Of a stretch of 64,000 nt of DNA, positions 45,648-58,800 are shown piece by piece. The notes below the pieces were generated by a model. It made no database searches and was not told the origin of the DNA. It saw only the letters and a list, made by a program, of their open reading frames with translations. The stretch covers positions 897,227-961,226 of the forward strand of contig NC_031472.1 in NCBI RefSeq assembly GCF_000006565.2. Reading direction: 5' to 3'. The position numbers were made by a program, and so were the translations under genes. How positions within the stretch are numbered: position 1 is the first letter of the stretch; the number at the start of each line of letters is the position of its first letter. This DNA is from Toxoplasma gondii ME49. Lineage: Eukaryota > Apicomplexa > Conoidasida > Eucoccidiorida > Sarcocystidae.

Positions 45648-47244
45648 ACTGGGTGGCGGGAACATCAAAAGAGAGGAGTGAGGCGAAGGCCGCGGGGCAA
45701 AAAGACGTGCTGGTAGGCACCTCTGCTTGAAGACCGCAGAGGGCAGCGGAACTGAAAAGACAACAAGCGTGGTAAACTCGAGCCCAGTGACGAGCGACAT
45801 GAGGGCGGGAAGCAGAGAAGCCGTGAACCGATCAAGAATGATATGGCGGTCAAAACGAGCGTCGACCCGTGTTTGCATGCTTTGTATCGCGAGCTGTGTT
45901 GGCCTGAACCGCCTTTGAAACTCGGAGGTCTGTATGCAGTATGTGTTTGCTTCAAACGGGCGCCGAGAGTACCCTTAAGTGCGGCTTCTCTTTTCTAGAA
46001 CGTTGGTTATTTATTTGAGAAGTGACAGTGACGCCAGTCGACCATACCGGCGAGTTCGTTGACCGTTGTGAAGACGTCGGGCCAGTTTCTCTCTCATGTG
46101 AGAACAGACACGTCAGGTTCCGAATTCTTTCCGTGTGGAAGATGGGACAAACCCACAGGCTGAGTGGTGCTTGCCACCCCCTTTCCACGCAGCAGTCCTG
46201 CCGGAAGTTCACGTGTGTTACTCTGGAAGCTTCTGGCAGCGAAATAATTTGAAGAAAGATCGGACGCGGCGGAGAATAACACAAAAGTGAAGTCTCTTTC
46301 ACGTGCAGCATCTGGCCTCATGGAGAAAGATGTTCACCTCGCTGGGCATATCGCGATTGTCTCGAGCTTTTTATCGTTTACAGTCTTAGATAAACTCCAT
46401 CCAATTGAAAGAAATTGAACAGGCCTGGTCTCGTGCTTGTGGGGAACACGGGCAACGGCAGAGACAAGAAATAACTCGACTATAGCAGCATGTTCCGTCT
46501 GGTAGCTTTGCTTGTCAGAGTCTCGCACTTCGTGATCTGTCGTGGCCGTTTTTCACTGAATTGTTGGCAGTGAATTGCATGTCGACAAAAAACTCTATGG
46601 TTCCTTCGGCACTCGTGACTTGGATTAACAAAGGGAAACACGTCCCCTGCCTCGACTATTCACATCGGGACTGCATGGCGGGTTTTCTTTATGACGGCTT
46701 CTCTTCACCTCCTCAGAAAAGGCAGGAGTGCAAACTATTTTGCTGTTTCACGGATCATATTTGATAAGCATACCGAAGGCGATCAAGTGCTGAAAATCAA
46801 CTGGGTTTTTGGTTCGGTTTACGGCAGCATTCGTTTTTGTGGCTTCAGTACTCGGGCTCAGTAGTGTGACAGGGACAAGGGTGCAACGTGTGGGTTTAGT
46901 TTCATACGAAAATCCCTTTTCCGAAGGGAATGGAGTCACAGCTTTCGATACCGACGGCAGCCTCCGCAAAACGCGATTTGTTTTTTCAGCAACAGTCAGT
47001 GAACGTCTGCCACAAACAACTGGCTATCATTACAAAAACGTAGTATTGTGAAACAAAGGTCATTGTTCAGAGCTGAACTGCTATATGTGGACACAGACAT
47101 TTGGCACAGCCTTGCTGGTGGCCAGCTCACGAACGTAACTACAGTTACCGAGCAACGCAACACCTCCTGCAAAAAGAGTTGTTACGGGGTTGTCTCATGA
47201 GGCAAAAACCAATAAACAGTACAAAGCGTCTGCACTTCCCGTTT
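45648..47244. other. Intergenic region between convergent genes
   Basis: This 1.6 kb lies between the 3' ends of the TBC gene and the GMC oxidoreductase gene. GC content falls noticeably from here rightwards. Only short open frames are present and none has splice-site or composition support. Confidence 0.4.
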
Positions 47245-50200
47245 TTAGTTCACTTCGGACAAGAATGTCCTGGGAGATTTCGAAGCTGCTTCACGTCGAC
47301 GCCATACATGGAGCTTTTCAAGACCGATGTAGCGTCCCATCATGATGAGCGTTGCCGTTGGATTCATGCGCGGAGATTTGTCTATTGCTGAGGCATCGGC
47401 AATCGACAAGCCCTTTACTCCGATGACGTTGAAATTCTGGTCAACAACTTCTCCCATCTTCGATGTGCCGTGCAAATGCCAAAGGGTGGTCATAAACGCG
47501 AAAACGAACTTCGCCACTTCCTCCGGATGATCCGTTCCTGCACGCCGGTGAGCACACACGCAGAAGGTTCGTACCATCATACAAGCTTGCGGTTCAGCCT
47601 CCACATCGGCATGTGTGTGTGTGCTATAATCGCGAGATATTCGGAAACACCGATTCCATCTCGCCTCCACGCGAACGCTTTACGAATGCAAAAACGTCGT
47701 TATGGTGGGCTGATTCCAGCGCTACAACTCGGCGGAGTGCATTATTCAGTAGAGTGCAGTGCAGGACTTACGTGGCAAGATCGGGGGGTATGCAGCAAGC
47801 CACTGGTCTCTATCGGATCCCGGTCTGAATTTGTTCGACCAAAATCTTCCAAACGCCTCTGGATCGTCCATCGGCGACAGTGACGGGGCACCATCGTGGC
47901 CTTGCTTCTGCGAGGGCTCAACTTTAGCTCCTCTCTCGGAGTTGTTGTCGCAAAAGCCACTGTAGAAGTGGTAGGGATCTTTGAAGGAGCAGCTCTTCAA
48001 AGCTCCACGTTGCGGGACTGCTTCACTTTCGTCACAAGTGGCATCGCACATATCCTCTTTCTCCTGTCCGCTGCCATTCACGAGGAACTCTCTTTGGATC
48101 TCTAACAAGACATTCTTCCAGCTCAGACTCGTGGCGGCAGCTTCTTCAGCAAATCTTCCAGTTGGTTGCGACGGTTGAGTCGCTCGCAAAAGCGACTCTA
48201 CAGCATCTTGCTTCTTCTGGATTTTGTCCAAAAGTTCGGCGTATCTGTCCACAGTATCCGGCGTAACTTCCTCGTTACCCAGTTCAGCATCATCTGCCAC
48301 CGAATCTGCCGGGACTACTGTTCGATTCCCTGGTAGTAGGAGTTCCAGATTCTCTCGGATCTGAGACAAAAAAAAAGTGTGAACGGGCATTGCCCGTGGG
48401 GATAAAATATCATGTGTCAAAAAAAAGTCTCAGACGTCTCAATACATGTTGTGGTCTGCCGGTCAGTGGCACTATTAGTTCAGAGTGTTTCTGCCGGTGT
48501 GATGCGAAGCACCTTTCCGAAGAGCTCTTCTTGTTGTGATGTACCTCGTGGAGACTGGGGCCGTGAAAGACCTCCCCAATCGCCTCTTGTCCAAGCTTAG
48601 CCACAAGATCTAACACCCCGTTCCAGATTTGGACGGGGCACGATTTTAGAGAAATTGGCTCAAGAATCCCTCGCCAAGCAGGATGCTTCGCGGTTTCAAT
48701 CAAGTTCTGCATGCCACGGATAGCGTCGAAGACGTCTTGCACGTCCTTCAAATAGTTCACTTCTACCTCTACCTCTCCGCGCTTATCAAGCTTAACATAT
48801 CCGCTGGACTTCGGCTCAGACGTAAAATAGAAAGGCGCGCTCCCTCGTCTGAGAAAGGCACGAGCAGCAGTTGAGACACAGCCAAATATCACCCAAGAGT
48901 ATTCGTACTGGAACTCTGACGTCTCGTAAAGCCCCCAAAGAGCATGCGATCCCCAAAACCCATCAGACTGTACATACCTAAAGCAGTTGATCATTGGCTC
49001 GATGGTAGCGCACACGGGGAGATAGTCGCGCATGTGCTCAGTGAGCGGGCGATGACGGGCGCAGTAGGTCATGATCTCGAAGGCTTTATCTGCCAAAGGG
49101 TGGTGACGAAATGCTGGAGGGAAGATGTACCGCGAGGCCAGAATAACGCCTTCTGTGGTGTTGCCGCCGTACAGTTCTTCGACAACAGCTAAGGTACACT
49201 TGAGTGACCGATCTCCAATTCTGAAACCAATCAGTTGACACAACCAGATGTATGGAGTTGTCTACAGCAATGACTTGTACAAGGGTTGCGAAGTCACATG
49301 GTGCTGAATTGTTTGAGTGTTCGTCCCATTCTTCGGCAGATAGTCTCACCTGAAGTTTTCGCAGTCAGGTCCGAGTTTCGCGATCCCAGTCGCCTCGCAT
49401 ATTCTTGTTGGGTGACGCCGCGGACTGGTGTCTTGCCCGACAGCAAAGAAATTCAGGGGAATAAACATCCGATCCCTCAAGTTTTTTCCCACAGCTGGCA
49501 ACTCTTTCACAGTAGGGACGTTAATCTCTCGCAGTTGTTCACGGGAACCGATTCCCGATCGTATGAGCAACAGCGGGGTGTGTATTGCACCCGCGGACAC
49601 TGTGATCTCTCCGTCTACTCCCACACATGCTCGCTTCAGAATCTTTGACTCTTCAGGGTCGTTCTTGGCGTAATACATCAGCGCAGCTTTCGCACGTTTC
49701 ATCAAATAGTATGCCTGTGCCTTCCATCCAACTGGCAGCACGCACAAATCGGACACAAACGGAGCCGGATGCCACATATGTCATATGCCATGGTTGTTTC
49801 TGAATTGCTCTCCTTCAGAACAAGTGCCTCCAGCAACTTCGATGTTTTTTCTAGTCGTTAGGTAATAACAGAAGCAACATTCCGGCAAATCTGAGCAGTA
49901 TTTATCAAGTGTTGTCCCTAGGGAAGGTTTTGCAGCTGGTCAACGACAAAAATGATATTGCGGCCCTTGATCCCAATAGAACGTGAAGTCAACCTACCCT
50001 CCTGTTTCCTTTGCAGACCTATTGTTTACATCTTACTGAATTCAGTGGAGATATTATTCATCGTGCCAAGAATCTGCTGGTCTTCGAACGCTGTCTTTCG
50101 GTAGTCAACGCAAACCGCCCGGGGCACAGTCCCGTCTACTGCGAACCTAATGCGCTGGACGGTGTGTTCTGTGAGCACTGTCAGATTCTTGTTGCGCTTC

Positions 50201-51485
50201 TTGCCACTGTCTTCGCCAAGTAGCGTGTCACTAGCCATTCTGAAGCCGCCTTTATCGGGACGGAACAACGAGCCTCCCCCCCAAGCGTACCCCATATGCA
50301 ATCTGTAAGCAGTTGGCAATGTGCCTCCTGTGTAGCGCTGACCCGCAGGGGTCCAGGGAGTGTATCCGCGGGCCAACAGACTCTTTGTCCAGGCACCCGC
50401 AAAGGGCACATCCTGTGGCATCGGAAAGTAGTTCTGGCTGATCCAGTTGTAGGCCTGGAAAACAAAATGCACCCAGAATCGGTGTGCGCGTGAATATCTG
50501 GAACCGTTCTAGAGTCAGATTGTTTGGCGTTGCAGCAGACATTCTATTAAATATCCTTTTGCTTACTTCGTTGACACGGTCGATGTCCCAATTATAGCCG
50601 TATGCCTCGTTCAAATGGTCAAAGTATTCATTTGTCTCTTCAATCACAATGGCCATGTTGATGCTGGTCCCGCCTCCCATTATATTTGCAGTGTGGATGC
50701 GCACGCCTTGAGTCGTAATAATCGGTTGGCTTATGTCCTCGTCTTGAATCACACGCCCCGTACCTTGCATTGTCATCGCGTTTGGGGTTTTTTCAAAGCT
50801 CCTCTCCTTCCCTCTCTCGATGAGCAGCACTCGCTTGCCTGCATTTTCAAGCACACCACCAATAAGATGTAGGAGACACGTGAAGCCTGGAATGCGGACA
50901 TGACCGTTATCGGCCAGTCAGTTCAAATGAACGCTCTGCCTTGAGTGCACCCGTATGAACAGAATACGAAAACACAGTTATGTAGATCACCAAGTATGCC
51001 CAAAGCCAGCGACGATACAGAGTCATGAACTCACCTCCTTCTGACAAGGTACGAGCCAAGGGGCACCCTGTCGCTCCACATCCGACAACAATGTGGTCGA
51101 ACAGGAACGAGCACTCCTGGTCCAGCTTTGCCTTCGGGTTACAAAAGGACCCAGCGGGCCAGTGATCATCATCGTTACCTAGAAAGGTCATAAGCCAGTT
51201 CAAGGGGTTCAGCATGCTGAGGAACTTCCTAGTGACTCGTACTGAAGCCACCAGGAGCGCCTCTCCGAAATCATATCCTCGGTCCAGTCCGCTGCCAAAA
51301 GGCATGATTGCAGCGTTGACGTCATCGTCTTGAACGGGTGTATCTGGCGGCTTGGGCTGAGAATCAACTCCGGTGACTCCGTGAGTGACAACTGTGTTGT
51401 GGGATACACCCATCAAAACCAAAAGGAAACCTAGGGTGCACAGCCGAAAAGGGCTGGCCCAACTCAAGCACCGAGAAGGCGCCAT
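47245..51485 (-). CDS. Secreted GMC (glucose-methanol-choline) family FAD oxidoreductase, about 1,026 residues
   Basis: The model has seven exons: 51035-51485, 50567-50838, 50037-50454, 49350-49731, 48545-49220, 47772-48360 and 47245-47537. All are GT-AG and phase-consistent (3,081 coding bases). The chosen Met starts a good signal peptide, with TLGFLLVLMGV at about 17-27; an in-frame frame extends back to 51626. The FAD-binding motif DHIVVGCGATGCPLARTLSE is at about 130-149 and is completed across the first splice by GKRVLLIERG. The GMC signature-2 region appears as VSAGAIHTPLLLIRSGIG. The C-terminal domain has SSGYVKLDKRGEVEVEVNYL. The catalytic segment WHLHGTSKMG (H950) is followed by MNPTAT, which supplies the usual second residue. 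Family members oxidise alcohols or sugars with FAD. Typical length is 550-650 residues; here about 235 extra residues sit just before the catalytic histidine. The substrate cannot be told from sequence. Confidence 0.85.
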
Positions 51486-52672
51486 CGAAGGTTGCAGAAA
51501 AACTGTTTCTGCTCCAATGTCTGCCGAGAGGTTTGACAAGAAGGCAAACGTCACGTGACAAATGGCAAGTGTGTAGCTTGATGTTGCCTGATTTTTTCGG
51601 TGCTCAGTGCTGAGTGTCACGCACACTGCGATGAACCTTTACTAGGACACACCAGATATTCACAAAGACGATTTGCGACAAAACATGCAGTAAGGTTACT
51701 GAAACGAAAGAAGTGTTGTCGCCGTGCCTTCCGACTCCCGCTCGCTAAAGCCGCGCCACTACCCATGCTCGTCGTCATCGCGTTGAGTCCCTCGGCTGTG
51801 ACTTATCGCGCAGAAATAGAGGTAGGCTCATTGCTGCTTTATGCCTCCGCAAAACAAAACAAGCAGATCATCTTAGCTGAAAGCTGAGACTCTACTGAAG
51901 TGGCATAGTTTGCATCTATGTCGATATGCACTACCACTCCCCGTTATTCCGATCCTAGCGACGGAAGAGGCTCTCTGTGTGGTACGCCGACAATATCGAC
52001 CCACCAAACAGCTCGTTTGTTGCGGACAAACTGTATGCGAACAGCTGGTGTCAAGGACTGAAGCCGCAACGGTCCAAATTAACACTCCGAGCTACCTAGA
52101 TGAGCAGTGCCGCCTCCACATAGGCAGAAAGCCTCTGCGTTTGTATTTGCGAACATTCTTGTTCCTAACAACATTGACGTGGGTGGCACTGGCGTGCGGC
52201 AGTAGTTTTCCGCTGTGGCTGCGTGGCTTGTCTAAGGCGAAGAAGTGCCTTTTTTTTTAAGGTCCATGTGTCAACTAGTAAACCCCCAACTCTGCATTAA
52301 CGTCCACCTGTGCAAGAACTTTCGTCATGTTAACGTTCATATCAGACGAGCCTTTACCGGCCATCCTACGGCCTCCGCGTGGGACGTAGCATAGACGTGG
52401 CTCTGGTCAGAGCTTTCTGGTACACTATTCGCAGACCAGGAAAAACTTCAGAGTGTGTTTAATCACAAAACACACGAGAGCACTGAAGAGATACGCATAT
52501 TCGCCATACCATCGCTGGGACATCAGCGCTGGTTGCTGCTTCCATTTTCCCCACGTACCCAGCTCCGGAAGCGGGGCAGACAGACAGACGAGAGAATGCA
52601 GCAAACCATCTCAGTCCACAAAACCGAGACGAACAGGCCTTCCTTCTCTTGCGTGGACATGTGTCCCTTAAT
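51486..52672. promoter_or_regulatory. Intergenic: 5' flank of GMC gene and 3' flank of uS19 gene
   Basis: Both neighbours are on the minus strand, so this 1.2 kb should contain the GMC gene promoter and the uS19 3' UTR. No gene or repeat is supported. Confidence 0.4.
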
Positions 52673-54112
52673 TTACTTCAGAGGAATGAAACGAGACGAG
52701 TGTGTCGCTCCAATTCCGGGCTTGCCGTGGCGCACGGGCTTGTACGAGATGGAGAACTCGCCAAGGTAGTAGCCGACCATTTCAGGCTGCAGATAAATCG
52801 TAAAAGAAACCGATGGTCACTATCTGTCATTTGGGTGAGGCTCTCTTTCCCCATCGGCGCATGCAGACGCCGACAGGAAAATGTCAGCTCTGGCGCTTGC
52901 AAAAGATGCCAGTAGCTTTTTGTGGCGTCGACATGTACCTGACTCACCGTATCAGCATTTCGATACCGATGCGTCGTGTGGTCACTTGTTGACATCCTTA
53001 CGGGCACCCTGGTGCGGTACACCCGTTATACGGCCGTGCGGCTCCTTACCTTGATTTCAACGTTGATGAACTGCTTGCCGTTGTACACACCGACGACGGA
53101 GCCAATCATTTCAGGAACAACAACCAAGTCGCGAAGGTGCGTGTTGACAGGTTCGGGCTTTTCGCCGAAGGCGCAGTTCTTCTTGGAGATCCTGAGTTTC
53201 TTCATCAAAGTGGTGGCCTTGCGTTTGATACCCCGCTGGAACTTGCGGCGCTGGCGGGCACGGAAGAGCTCCAGAAGATCTTCCATCTTCATGTCGAGGA
53301 GCTTGTCCAGCTCGACCCCACGGTACGAGAACGTACGGAACGTACGCCTCTTGGGCTGGTTAGCCGCTGCATCGCCTGCATCCGCCTAAGCGCACGCATC
53401 AAAACGAGGGAAGAAGTGAATAAGCAGTGGCAACACCTAAAAGAGAGAAACCTTTCGATGTTGTGAGTTCAAGAGAAAGTCGGTAAGTTAACAGCAGTTT
53501 CGTCACACACAAATGCCTTCCCTTCGCAGACAGCTTCGAGTACCCCGCGGCGTCGCAACGCAAATTAAACCCAGCGTCATGACCGGAAACGTATAAATCA
53601 GAACAGAGTGAGAATAGCTGGAAACTGCATTTCAAGCAAAACAGGAGTTACCACGCGAGGAAAAGTGACACCACAGAACCACGACGGTCGCCGGCGGGAG
53701 CCCGCCGCGTCGACGCGACCGAATGCGCCACCACCAGGCACGCATGGCCACTGGGTCACATGAGCCCGCAGCACATTTCTACACGTTTTTTTTGCACAGA
53801 CACTCCAAATTCGCCATCTTTCATGTTTTAGGGTTGCTGCTGTCCGTTTCCGAGATTGAAAGCCCACTCCCTTTGTTCGCGGCTGCCCTCCCTGCATGCA
53901 CCTCGGACTGCCGCGGATGCGGCACAAGTTGAAAACCTCTCTTGACTCCTGATCCACAGCTTCTGTCTCACATTACTTTGACTCAGGAAAACCGCCGGAC
54001 AAAAACCAACAGCGAGGAACAGAGAACAGACAAGCCCCACACACCAATCGGAGTTCCTGCCAAGCGTGGACCCCCCGTGCTCCAGTGAACCATGGGGAAA
54101 GTTCCTTACCAT
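52673..54112 (-). CDS. RPS15: 40S ribosomal protein S15 (uS19)
   Basis: The model has three exons: 54110-54112 (the ATG alone), 53050-53385 and 52673-52786, giving 150 residues; the human protein has 145. The sequence begins [18 protein letters not shown] and continues through [49 protein letters not shown] and [12 protein letters not shown]. The last exon gives [17 protein letters not shown] and [14 protein letters not shown], all hallmark uS19 motifs. The protein sits in the head of the small subunit near the decoding centre and its C-terminal tail contacts tRNA. The start rests on CGAAG-ATG followed at once by GTAAGG and on the acceptor GCGCTTAG at 53386-53393, which restores the frame. 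Intron 1 is 724 bases and intron 2 is 263 bases, with no coding signal in either. Confidence 0.95.
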
Positions 54113-55813
54113 CTTCGGAAGGATAATGTGACGCAGTCGCAGGGAGGAGACAAATCAAACACCCAGCGGAGTGGTAAATCTGGAAACTCCGTCCTCAGTG
54201 ACAAAGAAACGCCGTCATCACGGTTGCGCAGGTTCGTCGGCAAACCGGAAACAGCAGAGCCACGTGCTGAGGAGAAAACGCATGCGAAGCGGTGTGGTCA
54301 GGTTCGGTGGGTCCGACTTGTAGAGGGGCTGTTGGGGCACAAGATCGTCGACCTATCTGCGGGCACACCGAAGTTTTGAGCAAGTCGTCAATCCCTGAGT
54401 CTTGTCCCACTTCATTTTGCGCTTGCGGTGAGGGTTTACAACGCTTTGCGAGCACGCCAGAATCAAGCGGCTGAAAACTCGGATGTTTACCAACGGGAGC
54501 GAAAACGTTTCAAACTTCCAAAAACAGTGCAACGGGAGAGGAACCCACAAATGCAGCATAAGCGACAGTGGACAAGTGTTAGGATGCCAAGACTCCATTT
54601 GTCTCTCTGAAAATTGAGTTGTGGTGGAGGAAACGAAGCGGAGCGTGATCGTCGAGAAACTAAAACGGAACAAACCACGCGCATGCTGTGTCCATGTTTT
54701 TTGTCAAGACTGTTGAGGAATAGAAGTGCCGGTTGAAACACGAGCGTATCGCTAAAAGCCTCTGCGCAAGATAGGTAGAGTAAAGTAAACTTATATTCTG
54801 GGTAGTAGACTTTCGCTTCTGTACACACCACCTCGTGAGGAATTTGGAGAGAAGCCAGGAAACCGCGCTTCGCAAGCTAAGCCAATGTGTTTTGATATTT
54901 TATTTGCCCAATGAAATAAAACCAGCCCGCCATTGAAGCGGCCTAGAGAATCTGCCGCTGGGCGGGGAATTGCTAGCAGCCGATGACCATTTCATGGGAC
55001 TCCTGAGCCACGACAGTGTAGTGCAGACATCTCGCCTTCCACCAGAACGGAATGCGTTTCGGCCGATGAAAAGATGTAGCATCTCAAAAAAAACATGCGT
55101 TTTGTTCACACACTCTTGCCGGCTTCGCCTATTAAAATGCTGCCGTTCGAACATTTGTCCCGCGCCCGAAGTCACCGAAGAGAGAATAATTAACAATAGA
55201 TTTCGCAAGCCGCTGTGTCACCCATGACTTTCTGCGCACTGCTGCGCGTCCACAGCGTTGTCATGGGGAGATGCTCAAGTATCCGAAGCCCGGAGCTTCA
55301 GTTTGTAGGTCGCCATGAAAAGATCATGCTACATGGATGCTGTCTGCGGTATCCAACTTATCGACCGCATCCCCAGAAAAAATGCGGGATCATACACAGG
55401 CCGGGACAGTCCCCCCTCAAATGTGTACTGTCACTGGGACGATTGCCTTTGCTGTATTGAGCAAGTAACATTTTTTAAGTGTGCTACGATGCTTGTCCTA
55501 ACTCCATCATCTACAGGTAAACCTGTCTGGAACTGCGGATCTGCCACAGTAACCCTCGTAAGTCACTTGCTTTCCGCCCGCCTGTCTTTTGGCAACTCTA
55601 CGGCATTTCCACTGGCGGAAACTCCAAAGCTGTTTTGGCTGTCTTCGTAAAAATCGGTATCGTGTTGCTCACATGGCCAATTGTCGTACATAGGTGGCCC
55701 CCCGGTGTACAGTGGACACTGTATGATAGATACGATGAAAGTAGCTACCTTGGTGTTGATGGAAAAAAAAGCGAGCTCTTACGTTCCAAAATATCATCCA
55801 TGGTGATCCCTGT
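54113..55813. promoter_or_regulatory. Intergenic: promoter side of uS19 gene and 3' flank of LRR gene
   Basis: This 1.7 kb stretch is AT-richer than the left half of the window. The segment next to 54112 should hold the uS19 5' UTR and promoter. Short frames on both strands lack splice or composition support. Confidence 0.4.
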
Positions 55814-58800
55814 TCATGGGGTGCTCCGGTGCTTGATGACGACTGTGTACGCCTCCGTGGAAGAATTCACTTTAGCACTATTTTTTTAACGCTACCCTGT
55901 TCTCATCACCACTAGTGGCACCCGTGAAATACACGCGGTAAACCGTTGGAGTCCGAACAGGCAACCATTCATGTTGCCTGAAACGATCTTTCTCACAGTA
56001 AACAAGTTGAAGCAAGAGGAATACTGGAGATAAATGTCGTATCGTCAACTTCGTAAGTCATGAAGTCCGTTTTCAGAGGCAGACGACGCGGGCTATTGGG
56101 TCCGATTAACCTGCCGAAGACTGCCGCACTCTTGGAGTCAAACTGGTTCATCGCCAAAGACACCTCGAGAAGACAGCTGCAGAAGTGAAGTACACAGGAA
56201 TCTGAGGACGTGTTATGGGCTCATTAAGCTACCTTTCCTCTTCCTTCTAGCGAACGGCCTTGCTCGGGGAAATCGGAATACATTAATTCGAATGCGTGGA
56301 GCCTTAAACTGAGTTTCTTCGTTAGCCACATGCAGCAAAAGCTCTGTAGCAGTAAACCGTGGAACAACATTGCGCGGCTTCTTTTATACAAAACGAAGTG
56401 ACAGCGGTGCACTGTATGAAACACACTTTGTTTGAACTGTTATAAACTACAGCAGAGGGCCATAGGTTCATTTTCCCGGCAGTTTCGGTTAAAGTTGAAG
56501 GCATGCATTTTCTGTGGACAGGGCTAGAAACAGATCCTAATACAAAACTGACACTGCCAGCTCAGAATCCGCGAGGATCGGTGACTTTTTTTCAAGCGAA
56601 CAGCTCACTCATTAGTCATGAGGGCTTCCGCAAGGTCTATTAAGCCTTCGGGGGATATGCTGTTGTTGTTCAAGTGGAGAATCTTCAGCTTATGATTCGC
56701 TTGCACGCCGAGTGCTAGGTACCGTGCCCCGTGTTTCGTCAGTCTGTTGCAGTCCAGGTTGAGAACTTGTAGCGGCGTGTTCACTCGAAGAAGATCGCAG
56801 ATGGCCTTGGCGCCTAAAAAGCTGCGAGCGAAAGGAAGCAACAAGGGAAACAGGGAACCGTACTACAACGTGCGACAGTAAAGGCATGCGGAAACCTTCT
56901 AAACGGCTGCTGATGGTACGAGTCATTGCCAGGTAACCTTCGTTTCCTGGACGTCGGCCGACGCGGAATGGTACTCCTATATCTCCATGCCCCAGTGCCT
57001 GTGCTTGCACACTGTGACTGTGAATTGCCTAGGCAGTTGCCAGGGGTGTCCCAAAAAAATGGTTGACTAGCTTGTAACAACGAAAATGACGGTGAAAGGC
57101 GAACAACGACGAAGTGTTTATGGTGCAGTCCAACCCACGCAACTCGCTCATTATTCGCTACGGACGCCTGATCACACGCCAAGCGGCATTTAGTGTTCCC
57201 AGGAATAGTACCACGTGACAGAGTCGTGCATCCCCACGTAAGTCCGTCTCACGTAATCTGGTTGCAGGAGAGGTCAACCCTTTTGAGGGACCTGTTCTGT
57301 TTCAGGAATGGCACCATCACCTTAACTCCATGATCTCTTAGCCGCTGCTTCGAAAGGCAGAGTTCTGCCAGCGTGTTATTGATTTCGACCATGCTACAGA
57401 AAGGCACGCAGCAGAGAAGAAGACGTCTCTCGGTTGTTCATAAAGTCAGGGTGTCCCAAGGTGTTCGCATGTACCTAAAATCAGTTGAAGGTCTGGCAAA
57501 GTTCTCTTTGACGCGCGCCAACGCTCCTCCGTTGCACATCTGCAAGCAGTGTCTCGCAAACTCATCAAGGGGGCGCGACATAGAAACGGTCTCTGAGCAC
57601 CAACTACTTCCATCTGCACCTCAGTATCTATAGTTGTTTCCCATTGCTGTTGCAGGCTCATCATGCTGTCCTTCAGAAAAAAGACGTCGACTGCTGAAAC
57701 GACATCGGGGCGGCAAACCAACCTGCCGAGGTGGAAGAAGTGCTCTGCTTGCACGGGAACCTTCTCCACATCTGCGATGCTCAAGATATCAATTGTCTGC
57801 AAAAACCCATCGCTGCACACGTAACAGTATTTCTCCACTGGTAATGAAACACGACTTCAGCAAGTGAGAAAGGTGTCTCACATCCCGTGACAGCGAATTG
57901 GCAGGCAAGGACTTAGTGCCAAAGCGAGAGGCCCCTGTTACCACTTTGCACGACGCAAGCCGGAAACTGTCTGACATGATGACTTTCGACAGAGCTCGGA
58001 GTCCGGAAGAGATCATTTTAGAAGCGGTCTTTGAGTTAAAACGCATCGATGACAAGGCTTACAGTTGGCTGACACGACTGGTAAATCCACTCATAAATGC
58101 ATTGTCGATACATTGCGCTTTCGGCCACCCACTGAAACGGGCGACGACGCATCTGGAGTGTCACGGAGCCGATCCATCATCGTTTTTCGACTCACCACAG
58201 ATCAAGGTGCTTACGCGATTCACCTCCCTTAGTGTCGTGGCAATGGCAATGAGACCGTCCAAGGCAATACGGCACGAATCCACATTCAGCTGTTTCAGGC
58301 TTCGGTTTGATCTCAGCCATTCCGCCAGGGCTAGAGCCCCATCATTGCCGATGGGGTTTAGGCTGAGGTCGAGGTTCTCTATCCACGAACACACGCTGAG
58401 GCCTTCGCACAGTTTCCGCGCACCGATCCCGTCGATATCGTTAGCACGCAAATTCAAGGAACGCATGGCTGGACATTTAAGCAGAAGTGCAGAAAGCGAG
58501 ACTGCTGAAGTATACGTCAACTTGTTGTATGGTAAACTGAGAGAGCGCAGCCTTGGTCCACAGCTTGCCATAGTTTTGACTGCAGGCACCATTCCGCGAT
58601 CGTCTAGTCGGTGACAAAACACAGGCTTCACATTGCCGGGACAGTGCACGTGTATGTGTTGCTCTAAAGCATCCAACTGTCCCGAACCGTTCGTGCCTCT
58701 GTCTATAGCCTCGAACGTCTCAATGAGAATAGGATTTGGCGATATTCCAATTTCTTCACAACGTCGCCGATATGCTAAAACCAAAGGCTCGTCAGGGTCA

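Noticed and set aside
51486..51626. Upstream extension of the GMC oxidoreductase frame
   Set aside because: The Met at 51485 begins a standard signal peptide; the extension adds polar residues ahead of it and is more likely 5' UTR.
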